Below, piece by piece: positions 1 through 6,560 of a stretch of 15,694 nucleotides of DNA. Each line of letters opens with the position of its first letter. Position 1 is the stretch's first letter. The notes under the pieces were generated by a model. The model made no database searches. It had not been told where the DNA came from and worked only from the letters and a program-made list of their open reading frames with translations. The position numbers and the translations under genes are program-made. The stretch is from an uncultured Oscillospiraceae bacterium (GTDB lineage Bacteria; Bacillota; Clostridia; Oscillospirales; Oscillospiraceae), in assembly GCA_910587505.1 (NCBI GenBank), contig CAJULD010000058.1:1-15694 (forward strand), read 5' to 3'.

Positions 1-90
1 TCTTCTCAAATTTTCCTTGCATCACCTACTTGACTTTATACCATTAGACTTTCCCAGCGGAATGATTTGTACCAGTATACATGATTTCTG

Positions 91-292
91 CTTTTGAGGC
101 AAGGGGCCCCGGTCTCTTTCGTTCTTATTGCGGTTAGAGTGTGAACACCTGAACAGCACGATGATTGTCCGCACGACCGGACTTAACCGCGGTAAGGGCA
201 AGCCGTCCCCGCTGCTCCTGCCCCTCTCCTTAGCGTTCGCCATCACCGGACAGCAGCGGCCGCCTCTTTTTCAGGCGGCCGCTGCTGCTTTT
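91..292 (+). ncRNA. Putative structured RNA, 6S-like overall architecture
   Basis: No convincing gene lies in 1-371, but the + strand folds well. A 13-bp helix pairs 124-136 with 184-196; its two U-G pairs (128/192 and 129/191) would be A-C mismatches on the other strand, so the RNA is probably + strand. An outer helix pairs 102-107 with 220-225 and continues, after a small internal loop, as 96-99 with 228-231. Between the two helices is a large internal bubble (108-123 against 197-219). Inside the terminal loop is a 5-bp hairpin (167-171/178-182). A perfect intrinsic terminator follows at 251-292. A closing stem, big central bubble and terminal stem is the general plan of 6S RNA, but I did not recognise conserved primary sequence and found no clear promoter upstream. 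It could instead be another small RNA or the 3' UTR of a gene outside the window. Confidence 0.35.
251..292 (+). terminator. Intrinsic terminator, perfect 15-bp stem
   Basis: Positions 251-265 are perfectly complementary to 273-287 with a 7-base loop, followed by a short T-run (289-292) on the + strand. It would end transcription of the structured RNA, or of a gene to the left of the window. Confidence 0.7.
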
Positions 293-311
293 CCGGGGAC
301 ATTTTTATATT

Positions 312-368
312 AGAAGCTGTACCAACAGGCGAAGTGCGCAGATTGGTACAGCTTCTTCTTACTTTTTT
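312..368 (+). terminator. Second hairpin between the RNA region and ridA
   Basis: A 14-bp perfect stem pairs 312-325 with 343-356 around a 17-base loop. On the + strand it is followed by a T-rich tail including TTTTTT at 363-368. It also sits just downstream of the ridA stop codon on the minus strand, but the minus-strand sequence after the stem is A-rich. It is therefore best read as a + strand terminator that may also slow convergent transcription. Confidence 0.6.
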
Positions 369-371
369 GTG

Positions 372-749
372 TTACCGCACGGCGATGGCCTCAATTTCCA
401 CCAGTGCGTCCTTGGGCAGCCGCGCCACCTCCACCGCGCTGCGGGCCGGAGGCTCGCCTGGGAAGAAGGAGGCGTAGACCTCGTTCATGGCGGCAAAATC
501 GTTCATATCCTTGAGAAATACGGTGGTTTTAATAACGCTTTCCATGCCCAGTCCTGCCTGCGCCAGAACAGACCGTACATTTTCCAGGGACTGCCGGGTC
601 TGTCCGGCGATGCCGCCCCCGGCGAAAGCCCCGGTGGACGCGTCGATGGGCAGCTGGCCGGAGGTGATGACGATACTTCCGCCGTCCACCCCCTGGGAGT
701 AGGGACCGATGGCCGCCGGCGCGGCGTCTGTGGCAATGATTTTCTTCAT
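372..749 (-). CDS. ridA: RidA family enamine/imine deaminase
   Basis: A 125-residue protein of the usual RidA (YjgF/YER057c/UK114) length. Family members hydrolyse reactive 2-aminoacrylate and related enamines/imines released by PLP enzymes, protecting those enzymes in the cytoplasm. Visible signatures are GPYSQG (residues 15-20), SGQLPID (30-36) and the C-terminal signature PARSAVEVARLPKDALVEIE (101-120), with the substrate-carboxylate-binding Arg103 and the conserved Glu120. The start is fixed by AAAGGAGG (759-766 on the minus strand) just upstream of ATG. It is the last gene of the minus-strand run, 55 bases after the PfkB kinase, but has its own near-consensus promoter (781-808), so it can be expressed independently. 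Nothing in it is truncated or odd. Confidence 0.95.
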   Translation of the reverse strand: MKKIIATDAAPAAIGPYSQGVDGGSIVITSGQLPIDASTGAFAGGGIAGQTRQSLENVRSVLAQAGLGMESVIKTTVFLKDMNDFAAMNEVYASFFPGEPPARSAVEVARLPKDALVEIEAIAVR

Positions 750-780
750 GGGGAGAAGCCTCCTTTATCGTAGTGCCTCC

Positions 781-808
781 ATTGTACCAGCATTTTCCGG
801 AAAGTCAA
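781..808 (-). promoter_or_regulatory. Sigma-A promoter of ridA
   Basis: Read on the minus strand: TTGACT (803-808), 16-base spacer, TACAAT (781-786). The -35 box overlaps the stop codon of the upstream kinase gene. The start codon of ridA lies about 30 bases downstream. Confidence 0.75.
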
Positions 809-1692
809 TTGCCGTAAAACTCCCGGAGGTAATTCTCCACGTCCGCCCGCGTACCGGTAAACACGCCCGGCGTCTCCATTTTCAGAGACACGCAGGCAGT
901 GGCGTACCGCAGCGCTTCCTGCATTCCGGCCCCCGTCATCCGCATGGCCAGGTAAGCGCCGAAGGTGGTGTCTCCCCGCCCCGTCCGGCCGGAGAGATTG
1001 CGGGCCCTGACCGGGCAGGTAAAAAGGTCCCTGCCGTCATAGGCCAGCATCTCCGTGTTATGGGAGATCAGGATTTCCTTTGCCCCCCAGCGGCGAAGCT
1101 GCCTGGCGGCCTCCGCCCGGTCGGTCAGTCCCGTCAGGATCTCCGCCTCGGCGGCATCGGTCTTGAAAAAGTCCATATAAGGCAGATATTGCAGTTTATC
1201 TGTCCAGTCGTGAAAGCAGAGCTTTCCATTTTCATTGTGGCGCAGGAATCCCTGCGCGTCGGCGGAGACCATTCCTTTTCCATGGAGGAATTTAATCAGC
1301 TCGTTTGGAAAGTCCCCGTACAGCAGTCCGGCCAGGTGGTAAAGCCGGCAATCCACGTCCGGAATTTCTTCCGGCTGAACGGGGTCGGACCGGGCGGGAC
1401 AGGAGGCGTCCCGCCGCTCCCGGTCGGGGGTAAAGTAAACGTTTTTCATGAGAGTGGTCTTTTTCGACGGCAGGAGGGCGATGTCCGCCGGGTCCATATG
1501 AAAGCCGCCGATGATGTCGCCGTCCTCCGGGGAAATTTTTACGGCGGCAAAGACCTTTGCGCCTGCCGCAGCGGCGGCGGGGGTGCAGAAGGTCACCGCG
1601 CCGCCGGTGGAGCGGTCCTCCGCTCCGGTGTAATCAACGTTGACGTCCCGTGTGGCGGGACCCACTATCATGAGATCATAGACCTGATTCAT
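805..1692 (-). CDS. PfkB-family carbohydrate/nucleoside kinase
   Basis: A 295-residue protein of the ribokinase/PfkB fold, a cytoplasmic ATP-dependent kinase of a sugar, sugar phosphate or nucleoside. The N-terminal strand (residues 6-12) is followed by the substrate-binding Gly-Gly at 30-31. The ADP-side Asp/Glu-rich helix KTDAAEAEILTG (177-188) matches the family N/D-x-x-E motif. The signature near the C-terminus is GRTGRGDTTFGAYLA (235-249), with Asp241 as the presumed catalytic base and the preceding Gly residues as anion hole. Typical members read GAGDTF at that place, so GRGDTT is a divergent form and the substrate cannot be assigned. The ribosome binding site (AAAGAGG) is modest. The gene follows hppA after a 225-base gap full of GC-rich hairpins and may not share its transcript. 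I am sure of the family and unsure of the substrate. Confidence 0.85.
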   Translation of the reverse strand: MNQVYDLMIVGPATRDVNVDYTGAEDRSTGGAVTFCTPAAAAAGAKVFAAVKISPEDGDIIGGFHMDPADIALLPSKKTTLMKNVYFTPDRERRDASCPARSDPVQPEEIPDVDCRLYHLAGLLYGDFPNELIKFLHGKGMVSADAQGFLRHNENGKLCFHDWTDKLQYLPYMDFFKTDAAEAEILTGLTDRAEAARQLRRWGAKEILISHNTEMLAYDGRDLFTCPVRARNLSGRTGRGDTTFGAYLAMRMTGAGMQEALRYATACVSLKMETPGVFTGTRADVENYLREFYGN

Positions 1693-1708
1693 AGACGCCT
1701 CTTTTCTC

Positions 1709-1901
1709 TGCCGCCGGAGGCGGCAACGGTTAATTTTTCTGCCGCCTCCGCGGGGCGGCCTCCGCTTCCCATCTGTCGTACCAGATTCGCTCTGCCGGGC
1801 GGGGCCGTTTCAGGCGCGCCAAAGCAACCGCGGGTTCCGGGGCCTCCGGCCCCGGCGGTCGGACCGGAACGCTCCACGACCGCCCCCCGGAGGGGGCGGT
1901 C
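1709..1901. repeat. GC-rich hairpin cluster between hppA and the kinase
   Basis: Three strong hairpins sit in the 225-base gap: 1709-1715/1719-1725, 1837-1844/1848-1855 and 1878-1887/1892-1901. A fourth weaker one starts near 1741 (GCCGCCTCCGCGGGGCGGC). Each loop centre carries a version of CTCCGG/CCGGAG. None is followed by a good T-run on the minus strand, so they are not textbook terminators. They may attenuate or stabilise the long hppA message, or be dispersed repetitive palindromes. Confidence 0.5.
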
Positions 1902-1917
1902 AGAGAACCTGCCCTGG

Positions 1918-4029
1918 TTAGCCGAACAGGTGGAAATGCACCACTACGGTGGCAAACACGATGGAAACCATGCTCAGAAGCTTGATGAGGATGTTGATGG
2001 CGGGACCGGAGGTGTCCTTGAAGGGGTCGCCGATGGTGTCGCCCACAATGGCGGACTTGTCATTCTTGCTCCCCTTGCCGCCGTAGTGGCCGGACTCCAC
2101 GTACTTCTTCGCGTTGTCCCAGCTGCCGCCGGAGTTGGACATGAACACCGCCAGCAGGAAGCCGGAGGCCGTCGCACCGCACAGCAGGCCGATGACGCCG
2201 GCGGGCCCCAGCAGCAGTCCGCCCATGATGGGCACGCCTACGGCGATGAGGGTGGGCACCACCATCTCCTTCAGGCTGGCGCGGGTGCACAGGTCCACGC
2301 AGCGGGCGAAGTCCGCATCCCTGGTACCCTCGATAATGCCGGGGATCTCCTTGAACTGGCGGCGGACCTCCAGAACCACACTGTGGGCCGCCTTGCCCAC
2401 GCTGCCCATGGTAATGGCCGCGAAGATGAAGGCCAGGCACGCGCCCACGAAGATGCCAACCAGCACCACCGGATTCATGACGCTCATATCCAGCGCCATT
2501 TCCGGAGCCAGGCTCTCCACCTTCTCCACGTAGGAGGCAATGAGGGCCAGGGCCGTCAGGGCGGCGGAGCCGATGGCGAAGCCCTTGCCGGTGGCGGCGG
2601 TGGTGTTGCCCAGGGAATCCAGGGCGTCGGTGCGCTCCCGGACGACGGGATCCAGGCCGCTCATCTGAGCGATGCCGCCGGCGTTGTCGGCCACGGGGCC
2701 ATAGGCGTCGGTGGCCAGAGTGATGCCCAGGGTGGACAGCATGCCCACCGCCGCCAGGGCGATGCCGTACAGGCCCATGGCGTTCCGCGCCTCGTCAGCA
2801 AGGCCCAGGCCGGAGACATAGTAGGCGATCAGGATGCACCCGCTGACCGTCAGCACCGGCAGCATGGTGGAACGCATGCCCAGGCTCAGGCCGTCGATGA
2901 CCAGCGTGGCGGTGCCGGTGACGGAGGAAGCCGCCAGATTCTGCGTGGGAACGTAAGTATCGGAGGTGTAGTACTCGGTGAACCGGCCAATCATCACGCC
3001 GGCGAAGAGGCCGGAGAGGATGGCCACGTACAGCCCGATGTAATCCCTGCCCAGCAGGAACCATACGATGGGGAAGGCGGCGATGGCGATGATAGTGGCG
3101 GAGGTGTTGGTGCCCCGGCGGAGGGCCTTCAGCAGGGTCATCTGGTCGGTGGACTCGCCGGTACGGACCAGCAGGGAGCCGATGATGGAGGCAATGACGC
3201 CCACGGCCGCAATCAGCATGGGCACCGCGAAGGCGCTCAGGTCGTTGACGGACTCAATGTACCCGAAGGCGATCACGCCCAGGGAGCAGGAGGAGATGAG
3301 GGAGCCTACATAGGACTCGTAGAGGTCCGCGCCCATACCGGCCACGTCGCCCACGTTGTCGCCCACGTTATCGGCGATGGCGGCGGGGTTGCGGGGATCG
3401 TCCTCGGGAATGCCGGCCTCCACCTTGCCCACCAGGTCCGCGCCTACGTCGGCGGCCTTGGTGAAGATGCCGCCGCCCACACGGGCAAACAGGGCCATGG
3501 AGCTTGCGCCCATGCCGAAGGTCAGCATGGCGGCGGTGATGTCATTGAGGGGAAGGTGGAACACGTACTTGAGCAGGATGTACCACCCGGAGATGTCCAG
3601 CAGGCCCAGGCCAACCACGGTGAAGCCCATGACCGTACCGGCGGAGAAAGCCACCTTCAGCCCGGAGTTCAGACTCTCCCGGCAGGCGTTGGCGGTGCGC
3701 GCGTTGGAGGCGGTGGCAATCTTCATGCCCACAAAGCCGCTCAGTCCGGAGAAGAAGCCGCCGGTGACAAAGGCAAAGGGAACAAACCAGGTCAGAAAGC
3801 CCAGCGCCGCCATGACGCACAGGATGGCGAACATGCACACGAAGAATACCAGGACCACGCTGTACTGACGGCGAAGGTAGGCGTTGGCCCCCTGCCGGAT
3901 AAAGGACGCGATCTTCTTCATCTGGTCGGTGCCCTCAGAGAACGAGAGGGCACGCTTCGCCATAAAGACGGCAAACAGCAGTGCGCAGATAGAACCCAGG
4001 GAAGAAAAAATGATAAAATACTGATTCAT
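1918..4029 (-). CDS. hppA: Membrane ion-translocating pyrophosphatase, K+-dependent type
   Basis: A 703-residue polytopic membrane protein that hydrolyses cytoplasmic pyrophosphate and pumps H+ and/or Na+ outward. The pyrophosphate/Mg2+ motifs are intact: DVGADLVGKVE (194-204), DDPRNPAAIADNVGDNVGD (210-228) and GDTIGDPFKDTSGP (663-676). The segment GNTTAATGKG (474-483) has Ala where K+-independent enzymes have Lys, placing it in the K+-dependent class. The Glu in LYESYVG (Glu238) is at the place used by Na+-pumping and some H+-pumping bacterial enzymes, so ion specificity is left open. I start at the ATG at 4029, which has GGAG just upstream and begins with a hydrophobic segment (MNQYFIIFSSLG). 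An in-frame upstream extension to 4146 has no family match. It lies 180 bases downstream of mgtC, with two hairpins in between. Confidence 0.96.
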   Translation of the reverse strand: MNQYFIIFSSLGSICALLFAVFMAKRALSFSEGTDQMKKIASFIRQGANAYLRRQYSVVLVFFVCMFAILCVMAALGFLTWFVPFAFVTGGFFSGLSGFVGMKIATASNARTANACRESLNSGLKVAFSAGTVMGFTVVGLGLLDISGWYILLKYVFHLPLNDITAAMLTFGMGASSMALFARVGGGIFTKAADVGADLVGKVEAGIPEDDPRNPAAIADNVGDNVGDVAGMGADLYESYVGSLISSCSLGVIAFGYIESVNDLSAFAVPMLIAAVGVIASIIGSLLVRTGESTDQMTLLKALRRGTNTSATIIAIAAFPIVWFLLGRDYIGLYVAILSGLFAGVMIGRFTEYYTSDTYVPTQNLAASSVTGTATLVIDGLSLGMRSTMLPVLTVSGCILIAYYVSGLGLADEARNAMGLYGIALAAVGMLSTLGITLATDAYGPVADNAGGIAQMSGLDPVVRERTDALDSLGNTTAATGKGFAIGSAALTALALIASYVEKVESLAPEMALDMSVMNPVVLVGIFVGACLAFIFAAITMGSVGKAAHSVVLEVRRQFKEIPGIIEGTRDADFARCVDLCTRASLKEMVVPTLIAVGVPIMGGLLLGPAGVIGLLCGATASGFLLAVFMSNSGGSWDNAKKYVESGHYGGKGSKNDKSAIVGDTIGDPFKDTSGPAINILIKLLSMVSIVFATVVVHFHLFG

Positions 4030-4067
4030 AATTTTTCTCCTTTTCTCTGATTTTTGATCTATTGCTA

Positions 4068-4089
4068 CCCCCGGTTGCGCACCCGGGGG
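4068..4089 (-). promoter_or_regulatory. Hairpin in the hppA leader
   Basis: A 7-bp GC-only stem (4068-4074/4083-4089) with an 8-base loop lies about 40 bases upstream of the hppA start codon. I found no convincing sigma-A promoter between it and mgtC. Its role is unknown; it could protect a processed 5' end or regulate expression. Confidence 0.35.
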
Positions 4090-4142
4090 ACAGATCCCGT
4101 TTGTAATCTGCCATATGGGCGGAAAATTGTCTCTCTGGTGTT

Positions 4143-4190
4143 TCAAACCACTGATGGAGGAGCTTTACAGCTTCCCGATCAGTGGTTTGA
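4143..4190 (-). terminator. Long hairpin downstream of mgtC
   Basis: A perfect 13-bp stem pairs 4143-4155 with 4178-4190 and encloses a smaller stem (AGCT at 4161-4164 with AGCT at 4169-4172). It begins 20 bases after the mgtC stop codon. There is no T-run on either side, so strong intrinsic termination is doubtful. It may be a partial terminator or an element of the hppA leader. Confidence 0.4.
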
Positions 4191-4209
4191 GTGGGGAATC
4201 GCGTCTGGT

Positions 4210-4938
4210 TCAGATGCGGCTCCTGTCCGAGGTGACGGAGCTGGTATGGGGGTCTGCGCTCAGGTCTGAAATAAACTTCCGCAGACGTTCGTCGGCGTGG
4301 CGGCCCCCGAAGTCCGCCTTGAAACGGATCTTGAAGCCGGTCTTCACCTCGTCCACGTGGAAGCTGTTGAGGATGGCGTCCGCCTCTCCCGCCAGGGCAT
4401 AGATCCGCTCCATGGTGCCTGACACCTCCGTGCAGGTAACGGAGAACAGATAGAGGGCATAGCGGTTGTGTACAATTTTCTTCTGGAGCCACTCAAAGAC
4501 GATCAGCGTCACCAGAATGCAGACGCCGCCTACGATGGCCACCATGTAGTATCCGCCGCCTACGGCGACGCCAAGGCAGCCTGTGGCCCAGATACTGGCC
4601 GCAGTGGTCAGGCCCTTGATGCTGGGGCCCTCCCGCATGATGGTTCCCGCGCCCAGAAAGCCCAGCCCGGTGATGACCTGGGCGCTCAGACGGGCAGGGT
4701 CCGGCGTAGCGCCGTAAGGACGGTACTGCCAGAAAATCAGCTGGCTGGTGGTCATCACCGCGCAGGCGCCCAGCGCCACCAGCATATGGGTGCGCATACC
4801 GGCAGGGCGGTGGGTATACTCCCGCTCCGTGCCGATGACCGCGCCCACCAGCATGGCCAGCATCATTCTCAGGCCGATGTCAAGGGGGCTCAGGGCCAGC
4901 GCGGATACATCCACTACCGCCACAGGTGTTGTTACCAT
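4210..4938 (-). CDS. MgtC/SapB family membrane protein
   Basis: A 242-residue inner-membrane protein. The N-terminal ~150 residues form the MgtC domain, with hydrophobic segments at about 21-36, 50-68, 86-100, 112-128 and 130-150. Family motifs are GAVIGTEREYTHRPAGMRTH (32-51) and GLGFLGAGTIMREG (91-104), followed by KGLTTAASIWATGCLGVAVG (108-127). The C-terminal ~85 residues form a soluble, ACT-like domain as in longer MgtC proteins. MgtC proteins are linked to Mg2+ limitation and to modulation of membrane ATPase activity; they are not proven Mg2+ pumps. The start ATG follows GGGAGGT at good spacing. It lies 43 bases after the mutase gene and before hppA, and is probably co-transcribed at least with the mutase. 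Pairing with an ion-pumping pyrophosphatase suggests a membrane-energetics role, which is inference. Confidence 0.92.
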   Translation of the reverse strand: MVTTPVAVVDVSALALSPLDIGLRMMLAMLVGAVIGTEREYTHRPAGMRTHMLVALGACAVMTTSQLIFWQYRPYGATPDPARLSAQVITGLGFLGAGTIMREGPSIKGLTTAASIWATGCLGVAVGGGYYMVAIVGGVCILVTLIVFEWLQKKIVHNRYALYLFSVTCTEVSGTMERIYALAGEADAILNSFHVDEVKTGFKIRFKADFGGRHADERLRKFISDLSADPHTSSVTSDRSRI

Positions 4939-4981
4939 GGTCGTTTTACCTCCCGCAAGGTCGTCAGTCCAAAGGGAACCG

Positions 4982-6547
4982 TCAGAGGGTATACCGGGTC
5001 CCCTCGCCCAGCGTCATGCATGCATGGGCCTTCTGGATTTTGGCATAGTTGCCGTCCCGGTCCAGGGCAATGCCACGTCCCACGCCGTCCACGATAAAGC
5101 CCCGGCCCAGTTTGTTCAGCCGCTCCTCCAGCTGCCGCAGCATGGCGGGAGCGGAGCCGGGCTCGGTGCTGCGGCCGTCGAAGATGATATGGAGATAGAT
5201 CTCCTCCACGCCCTCCGCCATTTCCACCAGCATGAGGGGGTAGTCGATGCACCCGTGGCTGGACTTCTCCGTCAGGTAGGAAAGCAGGTGCAGGGGCTTA
5301 TGGTTCTCCCGTGCGTTGGCAATGGCGTCAAGGAACACGGGATTGGTCTTGAAGGACCCGTCCTGAATAGCCCGGTCCATGCGCACATCGTCCTGAGCCA
5401 CCACCCGGCCCGCACCCAGATTGGAGTGTCCGGCCTCAGAGTTGCCGGGCTTCCCGGCCTGCAGGCCCACATCCTCCCCGGAGGCCCGGAGCCGGCTGTT
5501 GGGATACTTCGCCAGCAGGGCATCCCAGGCGGGGGTGTCGGCGGAGAAAATGGCGTCCCTGTCGTCGGCGGTGCCGTAGCCCCAGCCGTCCAGGATGATG
5601 AGCATCATCTTGCTGTTGGTGATGTCCGCCGTCTCGATGAGCGACGCGCCCGTCATCTCCCCCGGCTTCTCCAGTCCCAGCACGTGCAGCACCGTGGGGG
5701 CCACGTCACCCAGCCTGCCGTCCCGCAGCCTGATCTCCCGGCCCCTGGGGTCCAGAACGATGAAGGGGACCAGGTTGGTGGTGTGGGCCACATGGGGCTT
5801 GCCCTCTTTATTATATAGTGTCTCGATGTTGCCGTGATCGGCGGTGACGGCAACCAGATAGCCGTTGGCCCTGGCGTACTCCGCCACCTGGCCCACGTAC
5901 CGGCTGACCATGGCGGCCGCGGCCAGCTTGGCCTGGGAATTGGATGTGTGGCCGATGACGTCGCCGTTGGCAAAATTGGTCAGGATGAAGTCATAGCCCG
6001 TATCCACCGCGCCCTTTACCTTCTCCGCCACCTCCGGCAGGCTCAGCTCCGGCTTCTGATCGAAGGGGATTCCTTTGGGGGAGGGAACGCACACGTCGTC
6101 CTCGCCGGGGAAGGGCTGGTTGTAGCCGCCGTTGAAAAAGAAGGTCACGTGGGCGTACTTCTCCGACTCCGCACAGTGGAACTGCCGCAGTCCCGCCTCG
6201 CTGACCACCTGGGCCAGGGGCTTCACCACCTTCTCCGGCGCAAAGGCGATGGGCAGATCCTTGAATTTCTCGTGGTACATGGTCATGATAACGAAGCGGA
6301 GGTCCTTCATGTAGTCCCGCTCAAAGTGGGGAAAGGCGGGGTCCACGAAGGCGTCGGTCAGCTCGATCTCCCGCTCGCCTCTCCGGCAGCAGAAGACCAC
6401 CTGGTCGCCGTCCCTGATCTTGCCCACGGGAACTCCGTTCCCGTCCACCAGAGCCATGGGCTCCAGATAGTAATCCGTCTGTCCCGCTCCATAGGCGGCC
6501 TCTACGGCTCTGGCCAGGGCTTCGCCGCCCCGTACTTGTTCACTCAT
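4982..6547 (-). CDS. Circularly permuted cofactor-independent phosphoglycerate mutase
   Basis: A 521-residue protein matching iPGM (3-phosphoglycerate to 2-phosphoglycerate, Mn2+-dependent, glycolysis) in rearranged order. Residues 1-305 match the usual C-terminal part: substrate Arg56/Arg59 (RGER), Lys130 in ESEKYAHVTFF, Asp196/His200 (DVIGH), Asp237/His238 (ADHGN), His255 (AHTTN), ending with EMTGASLIE. After a linker of about five residues, 311-521 match the usual N-terminal part: Asp320 (DGWG), phospho-Ser370 (GNSEAGHSN), His431, Arg459, Arg491 and Arg497 (GRGIALDRD), ending at GEGTRY. The break falls inside the phosphotransferase domain. That domain is therefore split between the termini, while the phosphatase domain (about 105-390) is contiguous. 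The Asp of the canonical GRD motif is Ser460. Both metal sites are intact. The start ATG has AAGGAGG at ideal spacing. It lies 13 bases after a HAD gene. Activity on phosphoglycerate is likely but unproven. Confidence 0.88.
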   Translation of the reverse strand: MSEQVRGGEALARAVEAAYGAGQTDYYLEPMALVDGNGVPVGKIRDGDQVVFCCRRGEREIELTDAFVDPAFPHFERDYMKDLRFVIMTMYHEKFKDLPIAFAPEKVVKPLAQVVSEAGLRQFHCAESEKYAHVTFFFNGGYNQPFPGEDDVCVPSPKGIPFDQKPELSLPEVAEKVKGAVDTGYDFILTNFANGDVIGHTSNSQAKLAAAAMVSRYVGQVAEYARANGYLVAVTADHGNIETLYNKEGKPHVAHTTNLVPFIVLDPRGREIRLRDGRLGDVAPTVLHVLGLEKPGEMTGASLIETADITNSKMMLIILDGWGYGTADDRDAIFSADTPAWDALLAKYPNSRLRASGEDVGLQAGKPGNSEAGHSNLGAGRVVAQDDVRMDRAIQDGSFKTNPVFLDAIANARENHKPLHLLSYLTEKSSHGCIDYPLMLVEMAEGVEEIYLHIIFDGRSTEPGSAPAMLRQLEERLNKLGRGFIVDGVGRGIALDRDGNYAKIQKAHACMTLGEGTRYTL

Positions 6548-6560
6548 AACACTGCCTCCT

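Noticed and set aside
22..313. Small open frames on both strands at the left end
   Set aside because: They lack ribosome binding sites and family features and overlap strong RNA secondary structure and terminators.
709..4050. A very long + strand open frame (1113 codons)
   Set aside because: It is antisense to the kinase and hppA. Its protein is a low-complexity His/Gly/Ala/Gln-rich product of GC codon bias, with no domain, while the minus strand encodes clear families.
4030..4146. Upstream extension of hppA
   Set aside because: It has no family similarity and crosses the leader hairpin; ATG 4029 has the ribosome site and the expected membrane segment.
4030..4209. A named riboswitch before hppA
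   Set aside because: The hairpins do not carry any consensus I can recognise, so no class is claimed.
5608..5617. Internal translation start at the ATGATG of the mutase junction
   Set aside because: No Shine-Dalgarno sequence precedes it, and the frame runs through without a stop.
5617..5635. Mis-join of two genes as the explanation of the reordered mutase
   Set aside because: The frame is continuous, each family motif appears once, the linker is short and fits the old termini, and the new ends have a proper ribosome site and a clean stop. Reads should still be checked.
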